Shown: piece after piece, positions 1-9,200 of the stretch | Position numbering within the stretch: the stretch's first letter is position 1 | Layout: the number at the start of each line of letters is the position of its first letter | NCBI RefSeq assembly: GCF_004001065.1 | Contig: NZ_BIML01000018.1 | Span: 46,998 to 110,997 of the forward strand | DNA: 64,000 nucleotides | Source of the DNA: Paenibacillus xylaniclasticus | Lineage (GTDB): Bacteria; Bacillota; Bacilli; Paenibacillales; Paenibacillaceae | Reading direction: 5' to 3' | Translations under genes and position numbers: made by a program | Notes under the pieces: generated by a model | What the model was told of the DNA's origin: nothing | Database searches by the model: none | The model's input: only the letters and a program-made list of their open reading frames with translations

Positions 1-1127
1 GCAACGGTCGTGTATGGACCGCCACTAGTCACAGCGCGTTTAACGATGTAGCTCGTTGCACCTGACGAAGCTGACCAGTTAAGCATTACGCTTGCATTGC
101 CAGCTGTTGCGGTCAGATTGAGCGGAGCAGCTGGTACGGTCGCTGTCCCCCCGCTGCTATTGAGTCCAAGGAAAGCAATAGAGTATGCCACCATTCCGGA
201 CTGTGGTATATAGTGGCCAACGCCTTGTACACTAATTGCTTCGACTGGAGGTTGAGCTGAATTACTGCCATAGCGGGTACGAGTCCAAGAGGGTTGGGGG
301 CTGTCCGATAGAACAGGAGTTGAGGAGACGCCATGTAAATTCGTCCATTGCTTAATTTCTTCAGCGAAATTGTTGTAGTGTAGTGTGGTATCCTCTGTGC
401 CGTGCCAAACCTGCATCCGTGGATAGCTGCCGCTGTAGCCGGGATAAATGGCACGGGCTGCATCGCCCCACTGCTGAGCGGTTTTGGAGATTTGGCCGGT
501 TGAGCACTGGCTGTTCCAGAAATTGGTGGCGGAACCGGTAGCGAAGCAAGTGGCTGGGACACCCATGAATGCCGTTCCGGCAGCGAAAACATCTGGATAA
601 CTAGCGAGCAGCACATTGGTCATCATAGCACCAGAGGAAGCGCCCATCGCGTATATTCTGCTGCTATCGATGTTGTAATTCGACTTGGCCCACGACACCA
701 TCGACATAATGCTGACCGGATCACTGCCCCCGCCCCGCGTCAATGCTTGCGGGCTCCATACATCGAAGCAGTTGCTGTATTCCCTATGGGTACTCTCAGG
801 AAAAATGATGACATATCCATATTGCTCGGCCGCTGTGACATAATCACGCGCATAGCCGCTGTACATACCGGACGCATTGCCGGAACAATAATGTACAGCC
901 ACCAGTAAGGCTGGGTTTGCAGACAGGTTGCGCGGCTCGTAGACATACATATTTAGCCCGCCTGGATTGTCCCCGAACGAAGTAATGCGCGACAAGGTTC
1001 CGGGTGTAACACCCGCTGGCGAAGCCGATGCTTTCTGCGCGAATGATGGGGGAATAAGAAGACTTATGCATAGCAGGAGCGCGCAGAACAAACTTATCGA
1101 GCCTGATCTTCTTCTTGTAAGCAGCAT
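1..1127 (-). CDS. Secreted CE1/PHB-depolymerase-type esterase with FN3 domain (3' part outside window)
   Basis: Secreted alpha/beta-hydrolase of the Esterase_PHB/CE1 type, a family of acetyl-xylan, feruloyl and polyhydroxybutyrate esterases. Read on the minus strand, the start is ATG at 1127 behind an AAGGAGG site 6-7 bases upstream. Residues 1-36 form a signal peptide (RRR, then a hydrophobic stretch, then SFAQKASA). The nucleophile motif GASSG is near residue 165, an acid candidate lies in HGTEDT near 246, and the His in GVGHYIP near 301. A fibronectin type III domain begins near residue 332 (AAPLNLTATAGN) and is cut by the window edge, so the C-terminus, perhaps a carbohydrate-binding module, is not visible. 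The FN3 closely resembles those of the LPMO at 34.3-36.1 kb, which points to a shared plant-polymer secretome. The exact ester substrate cannot be read. Confidence 0.85.
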   Translation of the reverse strand, partial: MLLTRRRSGSISLFCALLLCISLLIPPSFAQKASASPAGVTPGTLSRITSFGDNPGGLNMYVYEPRNLSANPALLVAVHYCSGNASGMYSGYARDYVTAAEQYGYVIIFPESTHREYSNCFDVWSPQALTRGGGSDPVSIMSMVSWAKSNYNIDSSRIYAMGASSGAMMTNVLLASYPDVFAAGTAFMGVPATCFATGSATNFWNSQCSTGQISKTAQQWGDAARAIYPGYSGSYPRMQVWHGTEDTTLHYNNFAEEIKQWTNLHGVSSTPVLSDSPQPSWTRTRYGSNSAQPPVEAISVQGVGHYIPQSGMVAYSIAFLGLNSSGGTATVPAAPLNLTATAGNASVMLNWSASSGATSYIVKRAVTSGGPYTTV

Positions 1128-1501
1128 TATGATACCTCCTTCGATAGGATAGATTCTGGTTTCGCTCCAGTCCGTTGAAATACCGTCCTCCTTTCTTTTC
1201 TATGAGATGTAATTATTACAAATATATGTTAGTTTATATCAGCCCCAAATTGAACGAGACAAAATATAGATTTTACTGCGATAATTTAATACGTTGCTCA
1301 ACTTTAGTAAGTTTACATAATGATATTTATGTTATTTTATCAGCTCTAGTTGACATAGCTTATATTATGTAAATTAAAGTTGTTTTAATCGATCTCAGAA
1401 TAACACCTATTAATTCACAACATAAAAAGGCCGTTTAATTAAAACGACCTGAACTTGCACCCCGAATGCGATTACTCGATATGTCGGAAAACGCCGATCT
1501 G
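1128..1501. other. Intergenic region between esterase and HTH gene
   Basis: A 374-base AT-rich gap. It should contain the promoter of the minus-strand esterase (its Shine-Dalgarno is at about 1134-1140) and it holds the terminator of the HTH gene at 1428-1450. No ORF with a ribosome binding site was found in it. Confidence 0.5.
1428..1450 (-). terminator. Rho-independent terminator of the HTH gene
   Basis: Arms 1428-1436 and 1442-1450 pair over 9 bp on the minus transcript (one G-U pair) around a 5-base loop, followed by a run of five T on the minus strand. It lies about 50 bases after the stop of the gene at 1502-2467. Confidence 0.7.
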
Positions 1502-2467
1502 TTAATCAATTCGTGACATAATCCATTCTTGAAGCGTCATATTTCTTTCTTTTGCTTTGCGGGTCAGTTCCCTCCTCTTCTCTTCGGACAAATACAACGT
1601 GACGGGCAGTAAGCCGGTATCGATGAGCGTTCCGTCGTATTTCGGTATAATTTCTCCTGACTTCAGGAACAGCTTCAGCTTATCAATTAAATCTGGATGG
1701 GTTGCTGGCATGACGCCGTCTAACACACATTTGCGGACTTCGGCTACTAATCGTCCATCTTCGTTCGTCAGCTTCAAATTGGCTGGACCTGCATGTTGGA
1801 ACAACGCTTCTATAATTGCAAAAATAATAGAGTCTACCGATTTCGGAGTTGGGAACTCAAATCGGGCGTAACCATATCCATTGATGGGTTTACGCTCCGC
1901 AATGGTAAGCGATGGCTGCCATCCTTGCGCCATCGCCTCGTCGTAAGCGAGAAGCTCGTCCTGATACGTTCGAAGCACTGCTTCGATTTTGCGGTTATTG
2001 ATTCGCTTCAGCTCCACAATTCTCGCAAGTACTCCATCGCGTTCAAACGGCTGGTACAAGAACAATCCGGTACGTTTGTCGTAGATCGTTTCAGTTTTTC
2101 CGGCATCTGGATATTCTCGCATATACCGTTCGAGCTCTTCTTCTTTAATAAAATAGGTTCGTTTCCCCCGGTATTCTTCTTCATAAAAGGGTATTTTACC
2201 GTCCTTTATCAGCTTATGTACATAGGTAGCCGATCTTCCGAGCCGTTTGGCCGCCTCAACCGAGGTCAAATCGGATTTCACGTAATTCTGCTTGAACTCC
2301 AGCACGTCACGGAGACGGAAGCGGTATCCACCATCCCCTCGATGGGTCGAACGATTGACAGGCTCTAATCTCTTGCTCGGATCTTCATGATTAATGATCT
2401 TATATAACGATGTAGTTGTAATTCCGATCTCTTGAGCCGTTTGAACTAAGTTGATATATTCAGTCAT
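1502..2467 (-). CDS. Helix-turn-helix (MerR/excisionase-like) DNA-binding protein, 321 aa
   Basis: Probable DNA-binding protein of unknown target. The N-terminus (residues 1-55) and residues 65-115 each look like a winged helix-turn-helix of the excisionase/MerR type: TAQEIGITTTSLYKIIN, and then TSVEAAKRLGRSATYVHKLIKDGKIPF followed by a wing containing YFIKEEELERY. The rest (120-290) is mostly alpha-helical and not recognised. The C-terminal end (LPVTLYLSEEKRRELTRKAKERNMTLQEWI) resembles a ribbon-helix-helix segment. There is no signal peptide or membrane segment. It is divergent from the recombinase at 2785 with a 317-base shared intergenic region, so it could regulate that gene, but this is inference from position only. 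The ATG at 2467 has a weak GAGGTG upstream. Confidence 0.6.
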   Translation of the reverse strand: MTEYINLVQTAQEIGITTTSLYKIINHEDPSKRLEPVNRSTHRGDGGYRFRLRDVLEFKQNYVKSDLTSVEAAKRLGRSATYVHKLIKDGKIPFYEEEYRGKRTYFIKEEELERYMREYPDAGKTETIYDKRTGLFLYQPFERDGVLARIVELKRINNRKIEAVLRTYQDELLAYDEAMAQGWQPSLTIAERKPINGYGYARFEFPTPKSVDSIIFAIIEALFQHAGPANLKLTNEDGRLVAEVRKCVLDGVMPATHPDLIDKLKLFLKSGEIIPKYDGTLIDTGLLPVTLYLSEEKRRELTRKAKERNMTLQEWIMSRID

Positions 2468-2702
2468 GTTCTATCTTGCACCTCAGATAATTTTTATACG
2501 CCTATTCTAGCTTGTTCTCTTTTAGTTTATTTTAACACAATGAAGCAAAGATGTCCTATTTATAGTCATTTAAATATCACTTTTTATTTATTAAGAAAAG
2601 AAAACTTAAAGTTCGAAAAATAGATTCATTTAATAAGTATTGGAGATAATTAAGTTTAAACAAAAAGAATGTACAGTTATTTTTGATTGAATAGAATAAT
2701 AG

Positions 2703-2718
2703 ATCTTCATATGAAGAT
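2703..2718. promoter_or_regulatory. Perfect 16-bp palindrome (operator candidate)
   Basis: ATCTTCATATGAAGAT is a perfect inverted repeat. It ends 21 bases before the extended -10 of the recombinase promoter, about where a -35 region would be. A dimeric regulator could bind here; the neighbouring HTH protein is the obvious but unproven candidate. Confidence 0.45.
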
Positions 2719-2739
2719 ATAACTTTCGAGGTCATTATT

Positions 2740-2748
2740 TGCTATAAT
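2740..2748 (+). promoter_or_regulatory. Extended -10 promoter of the recombinase gene
   Basis: TGCTATAAT matches the extended -10 consensus TGnTATAAT exactly. It lies 37 bases before the ATG of the recombinase. No good -35 hexamer is seen, which is common for extended -10 promoters. Confidence 0.5.
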
Positions 2749-2784
2749 AGAAAGAGGTAAACCTAAACTAGGCGGTAATATTAT

Positions 2785-3870
2785 ATGAATAAACTACTCG
2801 TACAGGATAAACAATCAATATTTAAGTCTCTTCTATTTATTGATTACACTAATCGCAATGAGTTAATCAACGCTTTGACAAACAACAGCCATTATGTTGA
2901 TTTGCGCAGAAGTGTATCAGCTTATGAGGATGAAGATGGAAACTACGATTTTTCTCAAGTATCGAATATAGGAATGGTTTATTTGTACGTCCATAATCGA
3001 GACAAATCGAGGAAGCCCAAAACTAAAGAAGATTACATAAGGATGCTGGTCGCTTTCTTGCAATATGTGGCGGTAATTGGTAAGGACGATATTCGGCAGC
3101 TCTCGCGCTTCGATATGGAGACGTTCCAGAATCATCTCGAACAACAGTATGCGAAATCGAGCACGCTGGCGAAGAAAGTCGTGATCGTCCACTCTTTTCT
3201 AACGTGGTGTTATGAGGAAGGTTATCTGCAGAAAAATATTGCGCGCGGCCTCCGTCCGGTCAAGCTTGTGAAAGAGGAAATTCCGGAACGAGACATCGAC
3301 GAGCTGGATTTGAAGGACGCAATCGCGTTTTATGAGGACAATCCGAAGGTGCAGTCTCTCCTGCTTATATTGGCAACTAGCGGTATGCGGTTGAATGAGG
3401 TGATAACGCCGTGCTGGAAGGACTTGTATTGGGATCGGCGTCAGAGAAAGCATTATCTCATTACACGGACGAAACGGGATAAAATCCGTCACGTTCATAT
3501 TAAAGACTATGCTCTTCAGGCATTGTTGGAATATCGGAGACGGGTTGGACTGCGGACGGAGCTGAACAGCGAAGACGACAGCCCCTTCTACCCTAATCGC
3601 CTCGGACGGCGTTATTCGTTATCGAGCTTATCGACTTATCTGTCGAAGTGTATTGAGGATGCTGGCTTAACGACGGTTCATGGTCATCGGGTTACGCCCC
3701 ATTTTATGCGGCATTATTTTGCACAGACTGCTTACGCCAAAGGAGCGCCGCTGGATTGGATCTCCGAAACGGTTGATCATTCGTCGACTAAGATTACGAA
3801 GGATAACTATTTGAGCCGGCAGCTGAAGAAGGATCGCGACGTGAGCGATTTTGTCGACATTAAATGGTGA
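2785..3870 (+). CDS. Tyrosine recombinase / phage-type integrase, 361 aa
   Basis: Site-specific recombinase of the XerC/XerD-integrase family. The N-terminal core-binding (SAM-like) domain spans about residues 50-160 and the catalytic domain about 180-355. The full active-site set is visible: Arg in GMRLNEV, Lys in TKRDKIRHVHI, H-x-x-R in HFMRHYF, His in VDHSS, and the nucleophile Tyr in NYLSRQ. The protein is full length and appears active. It is convergent with the DUF4085-like gene with only 6 bases between the stop codons. No flanking att repeats, tRNA or other phage genes were recognised, so whether it serves a mobile element or is a lone chromosomal recombinase is open. Confidence 0.85.
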   Translation: MNKLLVQDKQSIFKSLLFIDYTNRNELINALTNNSHYVDLRRSVSAYEDEDGNYDFSQVSNIGMVYLYVHNRDKSRKPKTKEDYIRMLVAFLQYVAVIGKDDIRQLSRFDMETFQNHLEQQYAKSSTLAKKVVIVHSFLTWCYEEGYLQKNIARGLRPVKLVKEEIPERDIDELDLKDAIAFYEDNPKVQSLLLILATSGMRLNEVITPCWKDLYWDRRQRKHYLITRTKRDKIRHVHIKDYALQALLEYRRRVGLRTELNSEDDSPFYPNRLGRRYSLSSLSTYLSKCIEDAGLTTVHGHRVTPHFMRHYFAQTAYAKGAPLDWISETVDHSSTKITKDNYLSRQLKKDRDVSDFVDIKW

Positions 3871-3876
3871 GATGAA

Positions 3877-4542
3877 TTAGGTGTTTTGTGGAAGAACTTC
3901 AATCGTAACGTTATCCGCTGCTATGATAAATTCCATTAATGGACATTCAAACAATACATGAAGCTCAAAACCAGTGTTCGTCAGATACACCTCATCGTAC
4001 AGCCAGCTGCTGTTCGGTTTCAGGTCGGCTGGCTGTATATGGCTCACACCTGTAAAAGTGATGATGACATTCGTATGGTAATGAAATGCCCCCTTGCAGT
4101 CCAAAGTTATGCTGAATGTGTCCTGCGAACGTCTCTCAGTCGAAAGCACTCTCGCATCATGCAAGGTTTTTTTACACAATTGAACGACATTGTCCGGGAG
4201 CGATTCTCTAATCGCCATATAGTGGCCGTGGTATTTCTCTCCTAACGCTCTCGATTGTTTCCGAGTTTTCTCTACCCATTGTTTGGCCATTAATTTAAGC
4301 TGTTCGGATGGGTACTGGGTTGTTAAAGTCCCGTCAAGGATATATGGATGAAACGCATCGGGCAAATATTTCAGAAACTTAGACTTGTCGCGTTCAAGTG
4401 TAAGCCGACTCATTTCTTCAAAATTAAATCCTTCGGCTTCATAAAGCGATACTTCCTCTTCCCACTCCTCTTTCGTCTCGGGGAATTGCAATAAGCATGA
4501 TAGTTGTAGTTCCTCAAACCAATCCTTCGTGAAGTATTTCAC
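3877..4542 (-). CDS. Conserved hypothetical protein, DUF4085-like, 221 aa
   Basis: Cytoplasmic protein of unknown function. The start (MKYFTKDWFEELQ) and general layout recall the Bacilli family DUF4085, an assignment from memory of the family pattern. Residues 1-115 are rich in charged helices; residues 125-221 look like alternating beta strands (FSITLDCKG, NVIITFTGVS, FELHVLFEC, NVTIEVL). There is no signal peptide, membrane segment or catalytic motif. It is flanked by the convergent recombinase (6-base gap) and, upstream, by the terminator of the biosynthetic operon, so it is a separate transcription unit and not part of that pathway. Confidence 0.55.
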   Translation of the reverse strand: MKYFTKDWFEELQLSCLLQFPETKEEWEEEVSLYEAEGFNFEEMSRLTLERDKSKFLKYLPDAFHPYILDGTLTTQYPSEQLKLMAKQWVEKTRKQSRALGEKYHGHYMAIRESLPDNVVQLCKKTLHDARVLSTERRSQDTFSITLDCKGAFHYHTNVIITFTGVSHIQPADLKPNSSWLYDEVYLTNTGFELHVLFECPLMEFIIAADNVTIEVLPQNT

Positions 4543-4681
4543 TTCGCATCCCTCGTATCGATTATAGATTAATGATGTATCTCTACCTATTAATATATCG
4601 AAATAAGTCTCTTCGAACGTTCATCAAGGCAGCCCTTCACACTTTGCTCATAGTATACGTGATCTTCTCTTCCTTGGTAAA

Positions 4682-4716
4682 GAAAACAACCACCGTCATC
4701 AACGATGGTTGTTTTC
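4682..4716 (-). terminator. Terminator closing the biosynthetic operon
   Basis: Arms 4682-4692 and 4706-4716 (GAAAACAACCA / TGGTTGTTTTC) form a perfect 11-bp stem with a 13-base loop. It lies about 30 bases after the stop of the radical SAM gene, the last gene of the minus-strand operon. Confidence 0.75.
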
Positions 4717-4744
4717 TTCGGATCTGCACATGGCTGCTTCGCAG

Positions 4745-5887
4745 TTAGAATGATTCCGGATCGGCGAACAGACGCGTGCACCGGTTACACATCATAAGAT
4801 TATCATTCCGTAAATAATCGCGGAAGCGAACCGCTCGTTCTCCTTCCCATATTTGTTCAAAGCTGTCCTGATAAATATTACCGAGCTTGTAGTCGGGCAA
4901 ATCGACACATGGATATACGTCGCCTGTCCGCCGAATGATCAGCTCGTGCCAGGGCGCTACACATTTGGATCGGCCGAATACATTATCAATGTCTGTATAA
5001 TAGTCATGAATATCAACATAATCGGAATAGTCGACGCGTTCTGCGGCCCAAATGTCCTGCAGGTCGCGCTTCAGCCATTCGGTATCGATCGGAATCGAAT
5101 CCTCCACGAATCCCTGCCATGCCGGAGAGACGTCACAGTCAAGATGCTCTTTCATTTGCTTCGCATATGCACGTCCCCGTTGCTCTGTCGTGTAGAGCAG
5201 CGGAGCGAAATTGACCGAGATGTCGCGGCGTTTCGCCCATGGATTTTTCGTATCATGGAGCACAACCGTTGCATCCTTGAACCGTTCCCGCAGCGCGGGG
5301 ATAAAGTCTTTGGCGCTTTTGTAGTTAGACGTAGATAGCACCATGTTAATGCTGATGAAAGGAAACATTTTACGGCGGCGTTTCTTCTCAGCGATTAGCG
5401 CCTCGATATTATCACAAATCGTCTGATAGCTCCCCTTGCCGCGAATCGCATCATGAAATTCCTCTGGACCATCGATCGATATGTTAACGACGACCGTATT
5501 TTCGATTAGGAACGGGATGCGATTCTTAATTAAGGAACCGTTCGTATTGACGTAGACATTCATTCGTTTGCTGCGCAAATGCGAAACAAGCTCCTCAAAG
5601 TGTTTATACAGCATAACTTCTCCACCGGTTAGAATAACTCCGATTGGATTGCGGCTCTTCGGAATGTTGTCGATGAACCGCTTCAGCACCTCAATATCAA
5701 GCTGCTCTCGAATGACCCGCTGCGGCTCTTTAAGCGCCCAGCCCGTATCGCCCCAAATGTGGCAGAAGGAGCAGCGATAATTGCAAATTTCGGATGGAAA
5801 TATCGTCAATTGTTTAAGAACCGGCGTTAAGCTCTGCACGTGCTCGATCAGCTTATCATCTCGAAGCGTTCCGGCGTTCGTCCACAT
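4745..5887 (-). CDS. Radical SAM/SPASM enzyme
   Basis: Radical SAM protein of 380 residues. The [4Fe-4S]-binding CxxxCxxC motif is seen as CNYRCSFC near residue 33, followed by SAM-binding features such as ILTGGEVMLY. The C-terminal part holds a SPASM/twitch-like cluster region (SKCVAPWHE, VYPCVDLP, and MMCNRCTRLF at the end). SPASM enzymes act on peptides, sugars or carrier-bound substrates; BtrN of butirosin synthesis is one example. The ATG at 5887 follows AAGGTGG. It is the last gene of the operon, 73 bases after the carrier protein, so a tailoring step on the NRPS/PKS product or its amine partner is likely. The actual reaction cannot be read from sequence. Confidence 0.8.
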   Translation of the reverse strand: MWTNAGTLRDDKLIEHVQSLTPVLKQLTIFPSEICNYRCSFCHIWGDTGWALKEPQRVIREQLDIEVLKRFIDNIPKSRNPIGVILTGGEVMLYKHFEELVSHLRSKRMNVYVNTNGSLIKNRIPFLIENTVVVNISIDGPEEFHDAIRGKGSYQTICDNIEALIAEKKRRRKMFPFISINMVLSTSNYKSAKDFIPALRERFKDATVVLHDTKNPWAKRRDISVNFAPLLYTTEQRGRAYAKQMKEHLDCDVSPAWQGFVEDSIPIDTEWLKRDLQDIWAAERVDYSDYVDIHDYYTDIDNVFGRSKCVAPWHELIIRRTGDVYPCVDLPDYKLGNIYQDSFEQIWEGERAVRFRDYLRNDNLMMCNRCTRLFADPESF

Positions 5888-5960
5888 AAGGTGCCACCTT
5901 TCCTAATGAGAAGATTGGGTATTGCAGCTTCTTCTACTAAATGACATAGATGCGGGCACG

Positions 5961-6221
5961 CTAAGCCGTGTTTTGCATCGAAGCTTCGACGTATTGGACA
6001 ATATTATTTAAGGTTAAAAAGTTTTGATACTGCAAATTGTCATCCTCCCAGGAAACGTCGAATTCCATTTCAAGCGCAAGCACTAGACGGATGAACGTAA
6101 CGGAATTGACGCCGAACTGGGCCAAATCCTCATCAGGTCCAATCTCCTCTAATCGCTCAGCCTCATCTCCGAGCACTTCCTTCAACAAATCCATCACCTT
6201 ATCACGAATAGCTGTTGTCAT
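5961..6221 (-). CDS. Free-standing acyl/peptidyl carrier protein, 86 aa
   Basis: Discrete carrier protein. The phosphopantetheine attachment Ser lies in FGVNSVTFIRL (about residue 39), preceded by an acidic helix (LEEIGPDEDLAQ), the usual carrier pattern. The ATG at 6221 has a strong GGAGGAG 5 bases upstream. It begins 17 bases after the PKS gene stop and is followed by the radical SAM gene. Discrete carriers in such pathways hold a separately built unit (as BtrI does for the butirosin side chain) or supply a special extender. Which partner loads it here is not known. The motif N-S rather than D-S is a tolerated variant. Confidence 0.85.
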   Translation of the reverse strand: MTTAIRDKVMDLLKEVLGDEAERLEEIGPDEDLAQFGVNSVTFIRLVLALEMEFDVSWEDDNLQYQNFLTLNNIVQYVEASMQNTA

Positions 6222-6238
6222 ACGTACTCCTCCTCTGT

Positions 6239-9200
6239 TTAGTTAATAGCCCGTTCTGCAATTGCATCGAGCTGGGCGGTAATCATTTGCTGAAGTTTCA
6301 ATTCCTTCTCGGCAATTTGGGTGAGCCGGTCCGCTCCAGACTCGAACACTTCCGACCGATAAACGTCGCCGTACATGTAACGGGCCATCCCTTTGCGTAC
6401 GTACTCCCAGTCCGTCAATATACTGTTCAGAAGTGCCTGTTCCTCCTTCGCCTCAGGCAGCAGTGTATGGAGTCTATATAGCTCGACACGCTTGGCTGCT
6501 GTCGCATCATTCAGGAAGGCGATGAACCGGTCAACATGTGGACGTAAGCTATTGTCCTCTGCTGTCAGCCGGATGTAATCTGCTTGAATACGGCTAAGCG
6601 CCGACAAGCTTTCTTGCAGCAGCAGCCGCCCTTTGTGCCAGCATCGCGCCCACTGAATAACGGGATCAATAGTCGAAGCTGAATCATTTGACATCGGTTC
6701 AAAAAGGTAATGCGTCACTTCATGTTCCCCTGTACGAACGTATCGCTCAACGAAGCTGTCGAACGCATTTGCCAGATCAGTAAATGGCAGCGTTCTTCTT
6801 CGATACGATAAGTTCTCCAATCGATCATGCTCGACGACGTGGAACAGCCTCTCCCTGCGGTCATATCCGAATACGAGCAGCGTATGATCAATATGCCGTT
6901 TGCCGAATGCGTCCTGTCGAATAGACAGCTCATAGCAGTCAACCCAGACGACGGCCGGTTGGCCGGAGGACAAGCTAACTAGCAGTTCATTCACAATGTC
7001 ACTGCTGCCGTAGCGAAGCTCTGCCCTTATGTTGTTGTTCGTGAATAATACCTCCATCTGCTGGATTGCGTCATAACGTACAGCGAAATGACCATTGTTC
7101 TCCTCGTATAGAATCAGATCGTTAGCTAAGAACGGCGCGATGCTTCGTCCAAAGCTGCGGATGACGGGAAACATCGAGTTGTAGAAACAGTTCCGGTAAA
7201 AAATGTCGTTGAACGGCTCGATGTTTGGCAAAATTAACGTTTCAGCCAGCACTTTCCCATTCGTTGGTTCAAATGTCTCCTGTCGTTCTTGTGAGATAGA
7301 TTGTGCAGGCGTCGATAAAGTCGTTGCTTGAACATTTGGCGACTGGACCAAGGTTCGAGTTTCTAGGCTCGGAATATCTATTGCCGCTTCACCACAAGTC
7401 TTGCGAATGTGGCTTGCTAACGCAGCGAGCGAACGATACTGATACAACTCGTCCGCATCAATGTCGATGTTAAGTCTTGCAAGCTCTCTCTCCAGCTCGA
7501 TCGCAAGCAGTGAATGTCCGCCAAGCTCGAAGAAATCGTCATCGACGCTAAGCTCCGATAGACCTAACAATCTACCCCACAGCTGCCCAAGACTATCCAG
7601 AAGCGGATCAATGTAATCTGAAGAAGCCCCCTTCAGCACAATGTTTACCGGCATAGGATTGGACAGCTGGCTAGTTGAGGCTTTCATGGTGGAGACCGCT
7701 TCTGTCGGATTTGAATGTGTATCCGATTCAATCCAGCATCTTCTTCGTTGGAATGGATAGACCGGGACGCGTACCTTGCGAATCTGAGTATGTGAGTGTG
7801 AGTACAGCTTCATCCAATCGACTTCGGCTCCTGAAATGTACAACCTAGCAAGCTCGAACAAGCTTTCGGCACCAATCTTCGAGAAACTGCCGACTGAATC
7901 TAGCAGTGTTGATGCCGCTTCAGAAAGCTGGCGGTGCTTAGCTGCAGTTATGAGTCCGTCAGTCTCAGTATTTCGATCCCCCGTGACGATTTTATGATAA
8001 CCTCGAAAAATATTAGGTGGATCATGGGTCACCTGCGTTGAACTAGCAGTAAGTCGTTCAAATTGCTGGAGCTGCTCCAGCAGCTCACGGCGGCTGTAGA
8101 ATACGAATGCAGCCCGATAAGCATAGTGCCCTCTTCCTATGTTCGCGGTTACACAAATTTCGTCGATCGAATCAACGCTTTCGCTCAAGAAAACCTGGTA
8201 ACGAGTCACTAGAGCCTGAAGAGCCGACTCCGACTTGCCGGACAGCGTTAGAATGCGCCAGCCTTCCGACTCCTCGCTTGCTGGAGACGATCGCTCTATC
8301 CTCTTCGGTGCTTCCTCCAGCACGATATGGCAGTTCGTTCCGCTGAAGCCGAATGAGCTGACGCCGCAGCGCCGCGGCATTCCGTCCTCTGTCTCCCAAG
8401 TTTGCGGGCGGTCAACGACGTAGACGGGTGATTGCGCAAATGCGATATTCCGGTTCGGTCGCTCAAAGTGAAGCGTTGGCGCTAACTGACCATATAGGAG
8501 CGAAGCGACAGCTTTGGCTAGTCCCGCTATACCGGCTGCACTGTCGAGATGACCAATATTCGATTTCACCGAGCTGATTGCACAGAATTGCTTTTTGTCC
8601 GTATAGCGTTCGAATGCTCGCTGTATGCCATCGACCTCAATTGGGTCGCCAAGTTTGGTAGCCGTTCCATGCGTTTCGATGTAGGTAATGGTAGACGGAT
8701 TGATTGCCGCATTCTCCCATGCTTGCGCAATGACCTTCTCCTGCGCTGCTGCATTCGGAGCCGTAATGCCGGCAGATGCTCCGTCTTGATTCATGGCGGA
8801 GCCTTTGATGACCGCATATATGCGGTCACCGTCCTCCATTGCTTGCTCCAATGGCTTGAGCAGAATGGCGACAGTGCCTTCGCCCCATACCGTTCCGTCC
8901 GAGCTGTCATCGAAGGCGCGCGTTCTATACTGAGACGACTCGATCCCGATCTCGAAGACGCCCTCTATCGGCATTAGGCAAGTCTTCACCCCGCCTGCAA
9001 TCGCCATGTCGCATTCGCCGCTACGAATGGCCTGACAAGCAAGATGTACAGCGACTAAGGATGAGGAGCAGGCAGTATCGACCAAAAAAGCTGGCCCCTG
9101 TAGATCGAGCAAATACGAAATACGGCTCGCAATGAGCGACGGAGTATTGCCTGCTCCCGCGGCGTGGATGAGCGACGGATGCTTCTTCGTAATGTATTGT

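Larger units (their letters stand above)
2468..2784. other. Divergent intergenic region upstream of HTH gene and recombinase
   Basis: A 317-base, very AT-rich gap. It holds an extended -10 promoter reading toward the recombinase (2740-2748) and a perfect 16-base palindrome (2703-2718). No convincing coding sequence was seen. Confidence 0.5.

Noticed and set aside
1175..1372. Plus-strand 65-codon ORF in the AT-rich gap upstream of the esterase
   Set aside because: There is no ribosome binding site and the composition (Tyr, Ile, Lys) is that of AT-rich noncoding DNA.
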